This document shows positions 9,096 through 18,833 of a stretch of 43,001 bases of DNA, piece by piece (the stretch's first letter is position 1; every line of letters begins with the position of its first letter). The translations under genes were made by a program, and so were the position numbers. The stretch comes from Candidatus Thalassarchaeaceae archaeon. Lineage in GTDB: Archaea > Thermoplasmatota > Poseidoniia > Poseidoniales > Thalassarchaeaceae. The DNA is taken from contig JAQXEV010000008.1 in assembly GCA_029250665.1 (NCBI GenBank), positions 1 to 43,001 of the forward strand, read 5' to 3'. The notes under the pieces were generated by a model, which saw only the letters and a list, made by a program, of their open reading frames with translations, ran no database searches and was not told where the DNA came from.

Positions 9096-9764
9096 GTGCG
9101 AGGCAACCACATGAGAGCGGTCCGAGTCGAGTGCGCATACGCATCCCTCGAACACGATGCTCGAGCCCTCGCAGCCTTGCAGTGCATTTCCTGGGACTTC
9201 CGTTCGATGCTCGGAATGGTTGATGGAAACCTGCGCATTATGGTAGAGTGCATCACCATCGATGGAAATTGTCCTCCGCCAGGCACCCATGTTGGAGGAA
9301 TCCACCTCGTTGAGATTCTCGAGGAGTGGAATTCGGACATTCTCACTCACCATCTGGTCGTGATGGAATTCGCCGCCGATTTAGTAGGTCATTACTTCCA
9401 CGGAGGGGACCTCGCCATCATCGCAGGATCGAACTTCACGGCCAATGGCTTGGTTCTCCAAATCGCCGGCCGCCACGAGGCGATGGTCCGCTTCCTGAGA
9501 GATGTACGATCGAAGGTGCCTGTAGAACGAGTCACCTCAGCAAAAAGTTCGAAAGGTTTGGTCCAGAAAGGTCCGACCCTGCAGCAGCATAGAGTAGTTC
9601 GCCTCGCTCATGAGAAGGGTTGGTACGAGGTGCCCAAGCGCACCTCGATCAGGGACCTCGCAGAAAATCTCGGCCTCTCCAAATCGACTGTGTCTGAGCA
9701 ATTAGTCAAGGCCGAGGGGGAAATTGTCGCAAGTTTCCTCGATTCATCACTCGACTCAGAATGA
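9096..9764 (+). CDS. Bat-type (HTH-10) transcription regulator
   Basis: The C-terminal ~50 residues contain the bacterio-opsin-activator-type HTH: HEKGWYEVPKR(T)SIRDLAENLGLSKSTVSEQLVKAE (about 170-210), where the SKSTVSEQL helix is the recognition helix. The N-terminal 150 residues form an alpha/beta sensor-like domain common to archaeal HTH-10 proteins, without a recognisable ligand motif. The GTG at 9096 is chosen because GGAGGT sits 7 bp before it; the ATG at 9111 is the alternative and removes five residues. The gene stands alone, convergent with nreA, whose stop overlaps its last codons. Targets are unknown. Confidence 0.75.
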   Translation: MRGNHMRAVRVECAYASLEHDARALAALQCISWDFRSMLGMVDGNLRIMVECITIDGNCPPPGTHVGGIHLVEILEEWNSDILTHHLVVMEFAADLVGHYFHGGDLAIIAGSNFTANGLVLQIAGRHEAMVRFLRDVRSKVPVERVTSAKSSKGLVQKGPTLQQHRVVRLAHEKGWYEVPKRTSIRDLAENLGLSKSTVSEQLVKAEGEIVASFLDSSLDSE

Positions 9765-10982
9765 GTCGAGTCGAGTCTGTTGACCGCGCTTCACAAACCA
9801 AGAGTTTCGTAAATCATCTGACGCTGAGACGCGCGGTCCGACATAATCGACAGCCTCCTTCAGCGAATCGAATTGCTTCGGAGTCTGTTTCATTGCTTCC
9901 CGAACGGTTTCCCGAATCAGCCAGACTCCGACAGGAGCCCAGTAACCTTCACCAATGTCACGCCAAATCAAACAGGCACCTGAGCGTCCGACGGAGAGCA
10001 TATGTTCGAGGACGCCCAAGCGTGCAGCATAGTAAGCTCCAGTGACGCGGTCAGCGTATTTCGTCCGTGGTTTCATCTCTTCCCAATCCCCGAGTACTCC
10101 CCCGGAATCGCTCCACAGTGAGCCTTTGGTCCAGGCTTCGAGCATATGGAATGCCCATATTCCGGGTGTCAAGATTATGTGGAAGCGATTGTCGAGATAG
10201 GTCGCTTCGTAGACTGATACCTTGTCAATCGAGGGGAGATCCCTCACCTTGCGCCACAGTCGCTTTCCAAGCATATCGTCAGTAGCGGTAATGCTCCAGC
10301 GCGTCGGGACTAGCCGACGTGTTGACTCGCGCCCGAGAACACCTGAAGAGAGTAAGCGGGAGATATGTGCTTCGCCGATGGATGAGGCGCTCAATTCATC
10401 CATAGCATCAGTTGCCAGCAAGTCGGTTTCACTGGCAATGGAATCGACTTTGCGAGGTATGCTCGAATGCCCAACCACTTCGGCTCTCAGAACCTCGCCG
10501 GCCGGACCAAGAGGTGTACTCATACTGTCGAAAGTCGGCGAGCGCCCTATGCGAATCGGCCTTGCAAAATCCAGTTCAACATCGACCGAGCGTGCGGCCA
10601 TAGCGATTTCTTGAGTTGTCTCCAACATTTGACCCGGCCGCTGAGCCTCCTGCACTTTCATCCGCTGCCCACCAGTAATCAGATTGGCATGGCGGGCAGC
10701 AACCTCTTCGAGTGGGCGACCGAACAAATCAGCGGGATCGCCGGTCGCGCTCGGAGCAAATTCTGAATCATTCTCAGACAACCAACTGGCACTAGGGCCA
10801 GCCCGCACATCTGGGTAACCATAGCGACCAACGAACAGTTGCGGCGGGCTGGGCCCAACCATCTCAACTATCGAAGTTGGCTCAATCACAGGAAGCCGAT
10901 TTCGCACCTCTGCAAGTAGAGGGCAGGGGTTGATGCCGCACATCCCGCGTATGCCCCTGCACTCAAGACACTCTGGGAACAT
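9756..10982 (-). CDS. nreA: DNA repair protein NreA with C-terminal PIP motif
   Basis: Protein of 408 residues. The N-terminus has a zinc-binding-like motif CLECRGIRGMCGINPCP (Cys 5, 8, 15, 20), as in archaeal Nre proteins. The C-terminus is QTRLDSF (402-408), a PCNA-interacting PIP box, which is the hallmark of NreA. Middle regions (LFVGRYGYPDVRAGP, WRDIGEGYWAPVGVWLIRE) agree with the Nre N- and C-terminal domains. In Haloferax volcanii, Nre proteins take part in repair of mitomycin C damage (family knowledge). The biochemical activity is not known. It is divergent from the zinc-ribbon gene at 11100, with a palindrome in between, and lies close to the priL and DP2 replication genes. Confidence 0.9.
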   Translation of the reverse strand: MFPECLECRGIRGMCGINPCPLLAEVRNRLPVIEPTSIVEMVGPSPPQLFVGRYGYPDVRAGPSASWLSENDSEFAPSATGDPADLFGRPLEEVAARHANLITGGQRMKVQEAQRPGQMLETTQEIAMAARSVDVELDFARPIRIGRSPTFDSMSTPLGPAGEVLRAEVVGHSSIPRKVDSIASETDLLATDAMDELSASSIGEAHISRLLSSGVLGRESTRRLVPTRWSITATDDMLGKRLWRKVRDLPSIDKVSVYEATYLDNRFHIILTPGIWAFHMLEAWTKGSLWSDSGGVLGDWEEMKPRTKYADRVTGAYYAARLGVLEHMLSVGRSGACLIWRDIGEGYWAPVGVWLIRETVREAMKQTPKQFDSLKEAVDYVGPRVSASDDLRNSWFVKRGQQTRLDSF

Positions 10983-10990
10983 GCATACCG

Positions 10991-11010
10991 AGAGCGGAAT
11001 CGAACGCTCT
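10991..11010. promoter_or_regulatory. Palindrome between divergent nreA and zinc-ribbon gene
   Basis: Inverted repeat AGAGCG-(8 nt)-CGCTCT, 9 bp upstream of the nreA start codon, in the divergent gap 10983-11099. Its place would suit an operator for nreA. No matching repeat was seen elsewhere in the window. Confidence 0.3.
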
Positions 11011-11099
11011 TAGCGATACCCTATGTGCGAAGCCGAGATAGCGGGCATTCAAAGGGGTGGAAAGCCCCGCGTCATCTGAAGGAGCCGAGAGGGAGTGAG

Positions 11100-11534
11100 A
11101 TGAGCAAGATACCCGCAGTCAAACTCCAACAACTCATGGGTTTAGACGAATATGAGCTGACGCTCGCTATCGACCGAGTAGCAACTGAACTGGGTCTGAC
11201 TGCATCCGAAGTCCAGGCTGAACTAGAATCGGTCGAAGTGGGCTCCTCAGGTGGCAGAATTGAATCATCAATCGCACCCGAGGTCGCCAAAAACAACTCG
11301 ATATTTTCTCAAATCGAAGTCGAAGATCATGGTGAGGACTCCCCAACTTACGTAACGGACACCTCGAAATTTCGAGTCTCATACGACCCAAGTCACGAGG
11401 GAAAGAAGAGACAGAAACAGGTTTCACAAGCCATCGTCTGCAGCAATTGCTCGGCCCCACTAGGTATTCCTGATATTCGCCCAATCAAGGTCATCTGCCC
11501 ATCGTGTCAGATGGAGATGACCTACGAGCATTGA
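11100..11534 (+). CDS. Small protein with C-terminal zinc ribbon
   Basis: Protein of 144 residues. The N-terminal part (about 1-45) is helical and resembles small helix-turn-helix or UBA-like folds (LQQLMGLDEYELTLAIDRVATELGLTASEVQAELE). A polar linker follows, then a zinc ribbon CSNC-x16-CPSC in the last 34 residues. The start at 11100 is chosen over the longer frame from 11025 because GAGGGAG lies just before it and the extra residues are basic and unlike a domain. Function is unknown; a nucleic-acid or ribosome-associated role would be typical of this layout. It is divergent from nreA. Confidence 0.6.
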   Translation: MSKIPAVKLQQLMGLDEYELTLAIDRVATELGLTASEVQAELESVEVGSSGGRIESSIAPEVAKNNSIFSQIEVEDHGEDSPTYVTDTSKFRVSYDPSHEGKKRQKQVSQAIVCSNCSAPLGIPDIRPIKVICPSCQMEMTYEH

Positions 11535-11573
11535 ACCTCTTCTGGCTCGTCTCCGCCTGCTCAGAAATTCGAA

Positions 11574-12752
11574 TCAGATGCCCCAGTAGCGATTGCTACC
11601 GTCATCCTCTGCTTCAGCGGTCACGGACTCAATGGCAGTTCGCAGGAGATAGTAGAAAATGACTGCGAGGATAGGGAACATCCAGGTTTCATACACATTG
11701 CCAACGTCAATACTGTAGTCACCTCCGCCGAGTTCAGCCAGAGTTACCTCAATCACAGCCTTGGAGATTGCATAGATCACCGCACCAAGGCCAATCAAAA
11801 GCATACTCTGGCCAGTGAAAGAACCCTCCTTCCAGCGAAGCACACCCAACGATAATACGAATGAGAAAGCAGCGACTAGAATCCAAGTGAGAGCTTGGTC
11901 AATAGCGATAACCCAAACCGCAAAATTTCGATTGACTGAGTCTAATTCAAAGGTATCTATTCGGATGAATGCTTCGAGTACATATGCGTTTAATTCCGAG
12001 GTCGTGCCGTAGAAAACCGAGTAGAAAGTAAGAATTGAAAATAGCACAGAAACAATCGATGCTGTCCATAATAGTGATGACCATATTCCTCCACTAGCGC
12101 TTTCTCTCATATCTATCATCAAACGCTCGAGTTGATGCTCCCAACCCAATCCCTTGGCAAGAATCCAGATTCCGATGATCAACGGCATTGAACCGATGAG
12201 CACAGCGCCGTTGGGCAAAATCAATCCCAAACCGAAGATGATTAGGAAAAGTGCGACTGGAACCAACAATCTCGCTCGCCATCGAGGGTCTTCGATTGCC
12301 TTGGCGATGTAGTAGTAAGTGCTCTCGATTCCTTTCGATTGTCTGACGATGATCTTCTCGACGTGGTCAACCCTTACTCGTGAGGTGAGGATTGGAAGCG
12401 AGGCCTCATCGTCGGCACCATCGGTGATGAGGACAGCAGTATCTGGCTGAAATTCCTGAATTACCTCATCGAGTTGACTGGCGATGGCGCGGTCAGAGCG
12501 TGGTCCGACGCGGACATCGCCGGTGAGAATTGCAATCTCGACCTCATCGTCGCCCTCGGCGCGTTCAACGAGACGGTCGTGATGATGTAGCGCACCGAGA
12601 ATCGCATTCGTATCCGATTCCTCGGGGTCGGCGATACCAAGTCTGAGAGCTGCCGTGAGAGTGGCTTTACGGCCGATGACAGGACCTCTGATTCCTGCTT
12701 TGACCCCGAGATCATTGTCTCGGTCGATAGTGAGAACGAGTGTGCGCACCAT
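11574..12752 (-). CDS. DUF373 family membrane protein
   Basis: Protein of 392 residues. The N-terminal soluble domain (MVRTLVLTIDRDNDLG...RGPVIGR, about 1-145) is typical of archaeal DUF373 proteins: it has an acidic DRDNDLG motif and a later VLITDGADDE motif. Five to six membrane helices follow (about 155-375), for example LLVPVALFLIIFGLGLILPNG. The family is widespread in Archaea and its function is undefined. The start at 12752 agrees with the conserved MVRTLVL beginning; the frame continues upstream without support. It lies 41 bp after priL on the same strand, so the two may form an operon. Confidence 0.85.
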   Translation of the reverse strand: MVRTLVLTIDRDNDLGVKAGIRGPVIGRKATLTAALRLGIADPEESDTNAILGALHHHDRLVERAEGDDEVEIAILTGDVRVGPRSDRAIASQLDEVIQEFQPDTAVLITDGADDEASLPILTSRVRVDHVEKIIVRQSKGIESTYYYIAKAIEDPRWRARLLVPVALFLIIFGLGLILPNGAVLIGSMPLIIGIWILAKGLGWEHQLERLMIDMRESASGGIWSSLLWTASIVSVLFSILTFYSVFYGTTSELNAYVLEAFIRIDTFELDSVNRNFAVWVIAIDQALTWILVAAFSFVLSLGVLRWKEGSFTGQSMLLIGLGAVIYAISKAVIEVTLAELGGGDYSIDVGNVYETWMFPILAVIFYYLLRTAIESVTAEAEDDGSNRYWGI

Positions 12753-12793
12753 GTTCCAATCCCCTGCTACGGAGTGCAATGGGGTCTACTCCA

Positions 12794-13987
12794 TTATGAA
12801 GAATCGTCCGTCTCGCTCGATTCTGCCGCACCTTCGGTGCGTTCTGGCGGTTCGTCGGCGGCTCCATGGAGACTCTCTTCCTGATAGCGCCGACGCTGCT
12901 TCGCTCGCATATATTTGAGAGGATGAGTCATCCATTCCTGATCACACAAACGATCGTCTCCAGGACTCACAGGACAGCGAGCACCTGTCTTGAGAGATGA
13001 GCATCCGTGAGGTGTGTATTGATGCTCATAAACGTGGCCGACTTGGTATGAAGTGGTCTCCGCATTGTAGTCGGGGGCATTCTCGAAGAATGAGCACGTG
13101 ACTTCTGGTGTGTGCCTCATCGCCCTTGACATCGCAGCGAGAAAAAGCCGACCTGTGTGATTTACGTTGATACCTTGGGACAGTTCGGCAACGGCTGATT
13201 CGAAGCATGGCGGCCAGTCCTCGCGGACGGCCGCCGACATCGGCATCTCGGCCGTGACGCGTTCTGAGAGTAGGCCGAGGATGCGGTCGACCGGATCGCC
13301 GAAGAGTCCGGCGAATGCGTCATCCATTTTCTCCATCCTGTCGACACAATCCTCAGTCAGAGATTTACGGACGCGCTCCTTAAGCAGGCGCGCAGTCCGC
13401 TGTTGGCTGGTTTCTCCACTGGCGGAGTCCATCCGGACCCAGCCGGCTTTGACCGGGCGGTTGACCAAGCGCCAATAACTGCCCGTTATCTTTGGACAGA
13501 GTTCGAGAAAGTCGACCATCGGCACGTGATAGACAATCTCAGTTGTGCCGGGCATCGCCTCACTGCGAATGTCGGAAAGATATGTGCGGGCGATGATATC
13601 GAAATTGGACTGATCGATTCCGAAGAGCTGGTCGGCCCTGCTGGCTTCTCCCTCAACCCAGCGATTGAGCAGACGATCCTCGAAGGAGGCGCAGACCACT
13701 AGCATGGCGTGAAGGAATGAGAGAGCCTCAGTCATTCGCCCGACGTCGGAAGAGAGGTCGACAGTGGTGGCCGAATCGACTCCTTCCTTGTGGACGACGG
13801 ACTCGACGAGACGTAGACTGCCGCGGCGACGAATGTCCTCGAGCCATGGTTCCTCAATGAGTCCCTCGACGGTGATTCCGTTGCCGCTGAGTTGGCCGAG
13901 AATGTATTCACGGCTCTGCGGCAGGAAGGGGTAGCGCGCGAGCACAGACTCATCTTCGATGGCCGGAGGTGTGAGCGGCATCGGCAT
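12794..13987 (-). CDS. priL: DNA primase large subunit, Fe-S type
   Basis: Regulatory subunit of archaeal/eukaryotic primase, which partners PriS to make RNA primers. The N-terminal helical domain starts ESVLARYPFLPQSREYI, and VPMVDFLELCPKITGSYWRLVNRPVKAGWV matches PriL. The C-terminal Fe-S domain carries TCSFFENAPDYNAETTSYQVGHVY...YTPHGCSSLKTGARC...RLCDQEWMTHPLKYM, with the four expected Cys ligands (TC, GC, RC, LC). The last ~45 residues are a charged tail. ATG 13987 is chosen; ATG 13981 and a TTG at 14020 are alternatives. The partner PriS gene is not in this window. Divergent from mptE, with start codons only 67 bp apart. Confidence 0.93.
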   Translation of the reverse strand: MPMPLTPPAIEDESVLARYPFLPQSREYILGQLSGNGITVEGLIEEPWLEDIRRRGSLRLVESVVHKEGVDSATTVDLSSDVGRMTEALSFLHAMLVVCASFEDRLLNRWVEGEASRADQLFGIDQSNFDIIARTYLSDIRSEAMPGTTEIVYHVPMVDFLELCPKITGSYWRLVNRPVKAGWVRMDSASGETSQQRTARLLKERVRKSLTEDCVDRMEKMDDAFAGLFGDPVDRILGLLSERVTAEMPMSAAVREDWPPCFESAVAELSQGINVNHTGRLFLAAMSRAMRHTPEVTCSFFENAPDYNAETTSYQVGHVYEHQYTPHGCSSLKTGARCPVSPGDDRLCDQEWMTHPLKYMRAKQRRRYQEESLHGAADEPPERTEGAAESSETDDSS

Positions 13988-14054
13988 GGTGAGTGACAAT
14001 GTATCGAGAGGGTATTTCAAGACTCACCGAATCCTTCCACTGGAGAGTCCTTGG

Positions 14055-14813
14055 ATGCAGAGTAAGCCAACCGACCTCGCGCCCGTTGATATTCGCCTTC
14101 TGGAATTGCAAAATGAGGTGCGTGCGCACTTCGGTTGGGGCTTGACCGAGGATGTCGAGAGTGCACATTCACTTCTCTCTGAGGTCGAGTCTTGCGATGT
14201 CGAATCTTGGTCCCGCGCACGGCGAGTTCAGACGGTGGCTTCGCTGCACAGAAGGCTTGTTTTGCGTGAGACGGATGTTGCGATTCTCGGTGCAGCGATT
14301 ACTACTGACGAGGTTGAGGAAGTTCTTGCAGGCAATACTCTCCTGATTGCAGCCGACGGCTCGTGCGGCGTGCTCGACACTTTGCCAGATTCGATGGCCG
14401 AGCGAGCATGGTCGCGTTTGGTCTGTGTTGTGAGTGATGCCGATGGCGGCGAGGGAACAGTGGCTGCAGTAAAACGCGGAATTCCAATTATCCTTCACGC
14501 GCACGGCGACAATACAGCCGAGTGGTCTGAATTGCTCTCTTTATCCAGCGCTCGGCGAACCCCGCCACCAATCGTACTCACCCATCAGACGCCCGACTCC
14601 ATCGAGGGGATGCACAATCCGGGCGGATTCACCGATGGGGATCGAGCCGTTTGCTTCGCTCGCGCTCTGGGCGTCTCACGCGAGCGCATCAAATTGCTCG
14701 GCACACGCACCGACTTGGTCGGGGCCTGGTCGGGTGTGACAGACCCCGAGCGCAAGCTCGTCAAATTACAGTGGATGGCCAAGGTGCTGCAACATCTCGG
14801 ATTCCTCGTTTGA
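14055..14813 (+). CDS. mptE: 6-hydroxymethyl-7,8-dihydropterin pyrophosphokinase, archaeal MptE type
   Basis: Transfers diphosphate from ATP to 6-hydroxymethyl-dihydropterin in folate or methanopterin synthesis. The DUF115-type motifs are clear: TLLIAADGSCGVL, LVCVVSDADGGEG, IPIILHAHGDN and NPGGFTDGDRAVCFARALG, with a final GxxTD-like LLGTRTDLVG. The HAHGDN and FTDGDRA motifs are diagnostic of this family, which replaces bacterial FolK in Archaea. The start at 14055 (MQSKPTDLAPVDIRLLE) gives 252 residues, close to family length; the frame from 13959 would run over the priL start. It stands alone, with DP2 converging 51 bp downstream. Confidence 0.88.
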   Translation: MQSKPTDLAPVDIRLLELQNEVRAHFGWGLTEDVESAHSLLSEVESCDVESWSRARRVQTVASLHRRLVLRETDVAILGAAITTDEVEEVLAGNTLLIAADGSCGVLDTLPDSMAERAWSRLVCVVSDADGGEGTVAAVKRGIPIILHAHGDNTAEWSELLSLSSARRTPPPIVLTHQTPDSIEGMHNPGGFTDGDRAVCFARALGVSRERIKLLGTRTDLVGAWSGVTDPERKLVKLQWMAKVLQHLGFLV

Positions 14814-14864
14814 ACGCCGCATTTTCGCGTAAATCAAGCGACTAAGCCGCTATCATGATGCTTG

Positions 14865-17800
14865 TCAAAGGAAGTCGCCAAGCGTCATTACAGTGACTGT
14901 ATCGTCATTGAAAAGCGAGTCGACGCTGTCAGAAAGCCAGTCGACTCGTTGTTGTGTGTAAAGGTCGACACCGTAGTTTTCGATAACGTGTCGAGTGACT
15001 TTGATGTATTTTCTAACAGAACCTTCCGAGACGGTTAGGACGATATTTCCTCCACACATCGAGGACCCATCATCACGACCGTTCGACAATCCACCTTCAT
15101 TCTGTTTTCTTTGGATACATCTTCCCGCCAAAGGCATTCTTCGATATGATTCGCCGCAACGAACGCAGCGCACTTTCTGTCGAGTGAAGGCGACGAGGTT
15201 GCCACGCAGGTCAGGTAGGAAGTGAGACTCGATGACCTGACTGGCAACCCTTGAGACGTCAACAGGTCGGAGGAGACTTCCCAAAGCCAACTGCGCGTTC
15301 ATCTTGTCGACCATTGTTTCCAGCGTTTTGTAGGAAGAGTTGGCCGGACCTGCGTCGAGGGCACCGGAATCGTGTGTCCAGCCGTAGCCGCGCAGGTCGC
15401 CGATTGTGCCGAGGCGGTGCTCGACGATTTCAATCTGTGATTTGAGCTCAGCCGGGTGCGGTTGCTCGCGCGTGGCTTCGTAGAATGAGCGTGGATATTG
15501 CCACGAGCAGTCGACATTGAGGGCCTCCTTATCGATCTCGGAGGGGTTCAATCTCGTGGTCAGAACCAAGGGCGCGTCCATGCGACCTCCACGGTTGGCC
15601 GGAAGGATGGATTTGGAGAAATTCAGCAATCCGTCCATGAGCATCATGATACTATCTTCATCACCATCGCAGTTGCGACGTTTTGCGGCGTGGAAGAGTG
15701 GATGTGCGTAGCCGGCGGAGGCGTCAGTCCATCCGACAATACGGCAAAGCACTCCGCCGGAGGTATGCGGTGCGAGGCCGATTGCGAGATGGCCGACGAG
15801 GTCATCTGCTGACTCGATCTTGTAGAATGGGTCCATGCCGTAGAATCGGACGAGCAATTCATCGATGTAATCGCAAGTGGATTTCAGGTGGTCGATGGCG
15901 AGGGTTGATGGAATGAAATCTTGAGGGTAAAGTTCGAGGATTTGTTCATCGTTTACGAGTGGATTCCCGTCGACATCGTGGGTGTAGCCGAGATTTGTGA
16001 GGAGCTCCCACGAGGTGTTGATTTCTGAGGGTTTGAAGTGGGTGACGGGAACGTCAATCATGTCGTATCTAGCAGTGCCGTCCCTGAAGACTGAGATATT
16101 ATGACGGCCTCGCAATATGCCTTTTTCAAGTGGTTCTGGTGTCTGATGGTACGACATTAGCCCCTTCACCGCCTTGATGCGATCGGGGAGTCTGTCGAGC
16201 CCGAGTGCGCGGCGTTTGACTTCCATCAGAGCAGCTACTGGAATACTGGTCCTCTGTCCGAGTCGGCGAGGTCTTCTGTTGCCTCGTAGAGGTCTTGGCC
16301 TAGTTTTGCCACCGCACTCCTCGGCCACCGCTGGATCTGGTCTGTTATGGCAGCGCAGCATTGGAGATTCCATCCCACATTTTTTGCAGATACGCGGACC
16401 GGCCTCTACGCGCACTCTTCCTCTTGATGCTGCGTGACCGAGCAGACGCTGCGGGCCCCCATGATCACCGATTGGGAATAGCGAATGGACAAGCGGCTTC
16501 ATCTCGCGCCGGCTGGCTTTCTCCGGTCGACCCATCCTCGACCCGATGCGGCATGATACAGCGTCTTCCCACCTCAATTCGGAGAGGCGTCGGGCTAGCC
16601 ACAGTGAACGGTCGACCTCGTGGTCGTCGAGAAGATGGTGGGCTGCCATCAATTCCTTCGGGTTCGGCGAGCCGGGGTCGCTGATTTTTCCAGCCGCTTC
16701 GTCACCTGCTGCTTCTGTCTCTGCAATGCTCATCCCGCGTTGGCGAGCGGCAGTTTGCTCACGCACGCGTTCGACATTGCGCGCGTTTTCAATTTCGGTG
16801 AGGCGCGCATCCTCTGCACGAATGGTGTTCGTTGCTGTTCTGATGCGCGCCACTCGGTCGGTAACATGCGGAGAAGCTTCCGTTCTCTGGCGAAGTTTCG
16901 AATCATCGATTTCGAGCCCCAATCCCTCGATTAAAGGCTCCCAGTGCGAAGGGATGACGATATCGCCGCGCTTGTGATGATGCTGAATTCCGAGGACCAA
17001 TAGTGAGGATTTGACTACACCATGACTCTGAACCTCAGTCCACCGCGGCCAGACGCCGGTCGAGGGTACGTCAAGGCCTACATCCTCGAGGTGTTGGTCT
17101 GGAGTCCAGTCTTTGACGACGTCAGGGATCCGCAAGCCTCGCTTCTCAACTTTGGAGGATAGCAAGGCCTCAATCAAATGCGGAGCGAAAGAGAGTGGCA
17201 GGTCCGACCACCACGGGTTGAATGGCGGTGGTGGTGCGGTTCCGAAGGAGAGGCAGATGCTTCGTACCTGCTCCCAAGTCAAGTCGAGCGCGCGCAAGTA
17301 TCGATTCCAATCGCGGCGCCGACGAGCACGTTCGAGTGCAGGCTCGCCCCCTCGGCTGATGGCTCCGTTGAATGGTAAGCCAGGGGGCATATGTTCGCGA
17401 CTCAATCCTAAAATTCCCGCGAGCGCATCCACCTTCTGCGGCTGATCAAGCGTCTCTGCAAGGTCAGCAGCCCACCAATCTCGATTGTACGGTGAAGGGG
17501 CGAGCTTCTTGTTATTCTCAAGGAATTCACCGAACCCAACGAGCATCTCCCCACTATCCCACAGCGAAATGACACGGTCGCTCACGTCGCGCCATTCAGC
17601 GATCGTGTCGATGCGTTGGAAAGCACCATCATCAAGCAGAACAGATGGCCCTTCGATGTCTACCGAAGGAGTCACTGCAGCCGCTTTCCCTGGCCTTTCA
17701 GTCTTCATCTGAGTGCCTATTGCTAGAAAGGATCCCATCGCTTCCATCGAGACCGGATTAATTCCTGCAGCTGCCAAACCAGAGGCTCGGCTGCGCCCGT

Positions 17801-18833
17801 AGCGCAGCCGGAATGCGCCCGGCTCACACGGCTCACCAAAGACTGGGCGCCCAGCGATGACATCGTCGAGAAAACGGTCATTGCGCTTGATTAATCGGCG
17901 TTTGAAAGTTGACTCGGATTCATCGGATTTACCCTTTGAGGCGAAGTGTGCGATGAATTCCCAGCCTGGAATTTTCAACCTTTCAGTGTGCTTTTGTATC
18001 TTCGGCGCCTTGAGACAAAGACCCTCTCCAATGACCAACATCACGCCACCGCGGACCCTTGAGCCCTCGATATTGCGGACTTCTTTGTAGCCCGAGCACT
18101 CGATTTGTTCAGTCGGCTCGCCGTTTATCATCACAGGACAGGCGCGGACGATGATTTCGATCTCCTCGGGCGGCGGCTTGTACTGCATACCGGCTCGATA
18201 CAAGCCGAACTCCTCCTTGACGCGCTCTACTTCGGGCGTAGTGGGGATGTATCGGTTCAGCCCGAGTTCACGACGGACCATATCGCCAATCAGCACACCG
18301 AGAGCCTGCGCGGTCCCTCCCGCGGCACGGATTGGGCCACAGAATTCGATTGAGAGAAATTCGCTTCCATCCTCGTTGTTGAGAATCTTGACATTTCCGA
18401 TTCCTTCGAGTGGTGCTACCAGCACCGCCTCGGTCAGTACTGCAAGCCCCACGCGCAGACCAGTGTCTATCGAGCGACGGACATCTGCAGTCAGCGCGTG
18501 CATTCGCTTTGCGACCTCGACCGCAATCTGAATCGAAGCTGTCTCGCGGTCGACCCGACTCAACAACTTACGAAGGTCATCCTCGATTCGGAGTGGTTCC
18601 TGATCCGGCTCTGGTCGGAGATACTCTTCGAGTAATTTCTCGGTGCGGCTAGCAAGGTCTGCAGCACGAGGAATTTCAACAACGTCGGCAAAATCAAGAC
18701 CCTTTGAGCGAGCTTCACCGGCGATGCGGTAAGCCTCCTCGGTTCGCTCGTCAAGCCAGAGGCTGTATGACTCCATTTCGCCGGTAAGTCGAGCTTCATC
18801 GACCACCACCTCTGGACCATCTGCTCCGACCAT
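14865..18833 (-). CDS. polC: DNA polymerase D large subunit (DP2)
   Basis: Catalytic subunit of the archaeal D-family replicative polymerase, 1,322 residues. The start region (EEAYRIAGEARSKGLDFADVVEIPRAADLASRTE) matches other DP2 N-termini. The Asp-rich catalytic motif NCDGDEDSIMMLMDGLLNFSKSILPANRGG lies near 1050-1080 and is unbroken: no intein is present at this frequent insertion point. SCRIGSRMGRPEKASRREMKPLVHSLFPIG is the conserved block before a first zinc finger (CKKC...C...C, about 811-836). A second zinc region (CVRC...C...C, about 1219-1260) and a PIP-like end (MTLGDFL) complete the protein. The exonuclease subunit DP1 is not in the window. Confidence 0.95.
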   Translation of the reverse strand: MVGADGPEVVVDEARLTGEMESYSLWLDERTEEAYRIAGEARSKGLDFADVVEIPRAADLASRTEKLLEEYLRPEPDQEPLRIEDDLRKLLSRVDRETASIQIAVEVAKRMHALTADVRRSIDTGLRVGLAVLTEAVLVAPLEGIGNVKILNNEDGSEFLSIEFCGPIRAAGGTAQALGVLIGDMVRRELGLNRYIPTTPEVERVKEEFGLYRAGMQYKPPPEEIEIIVRACPVMINGEPTEQIECSGYKEVRNIEGSRVRGGVMLVIGEGLCLKAPKIQKHTERLKIPGWEFIAHFASKGKSDESESTFKRRLIKRNDRFLDDVIAGRPVFGEPCEPGAFRLRYGRSRASGLAAAGINPVSMEAMGSFLAIGTQMKTERPGKAAAVTPSVDIEGPSVLLDDGAFQRIDTIAEWRDVSDRVISLWDSGEMLVGFGEFLENNKKLAPSPYNRDWWAADLAETLDQPQKVDALAGILGLSREHMPPGLPFNGAISRGGEPALERARRRRDWNRYLRALDLTWEQVRSICLSFGTAPPPPFNPWWSDLPLSFAPHLIEALLSSKVEKRGLRIPDVVKDWTPDQHLEDVGLDVPSTGVWPRWTEVQSHGVVKSSLLVLGIQHHHKRGDIVIPSHWEPLIEGLGLEIDDSKLRQRTEASPHVTDRVARIRTATNTIRAEDARLTEIENARNVERVREQTAARQRGMSIAETEAAGDEAAGKISDPGSPNPKELMAAHHLLDDHEVDRSLWLARRLSELRWEDAVSCRIGSRMGRPEKASRREMKPLVHSLFPIGDHGGPQRLLGHAASRGRVRVEAGPRICKKCGMESPMLRCHNRPDPAVAEECGGKTRPRPLRGNRRPRRLGQRTSIPVAALMEVKRRALGLDRLPDRIKAVKGLMSYHQTPEPLEKGILRGRHNISVFRDGTARYDMIDVPVTHFKPSEINTSWELLTNLGYTHDVDGNPLVNDEQILELYPQDFIPSTLAIDHLKSTCDYIDELLVRFYGMDPFYKIESADDLVGHLAIGLAPHTSGGVLCRIVGWTDASAGYAHPLFHAAKRRNCDGDEDSIMMLMDGLLNFSKSILPANRGGRMDAPLVLTTRLNPSEIDKEALNVDCSWQYPRSFYEATREQPHPAELKSQIEIVEHRLGTIGDLRGYGWTHDSGALDAGPANSSYKTLETMVDKMNAQLALGSLLRPVDVSRVASQVIESHFLPDLRGNLVAFTRQKVRCVRCGESYRRMPLAGRCIQRKQNEGGLSNGRDDGSSMCGGNIVLTVSEGSVRKYIKVTRHVIENYGVDLYTQQRVDWLSDSVDSLFNDDTVTVMTLGDFL

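Noticed and set aside
10985-11060. tRNA-like T-arm (GTTCGATTC) upstream of nreA
   Set aside because: The loop has eight bases, no matching acceptor stem or anticodon arm is found, so it is treated as a palindrome only.
15600-15720. Possible intein in DP2 at the NCDGDED motif
   Set aside because: The motif is continuous and the overall length is normal; no intein splicing blocks are present.
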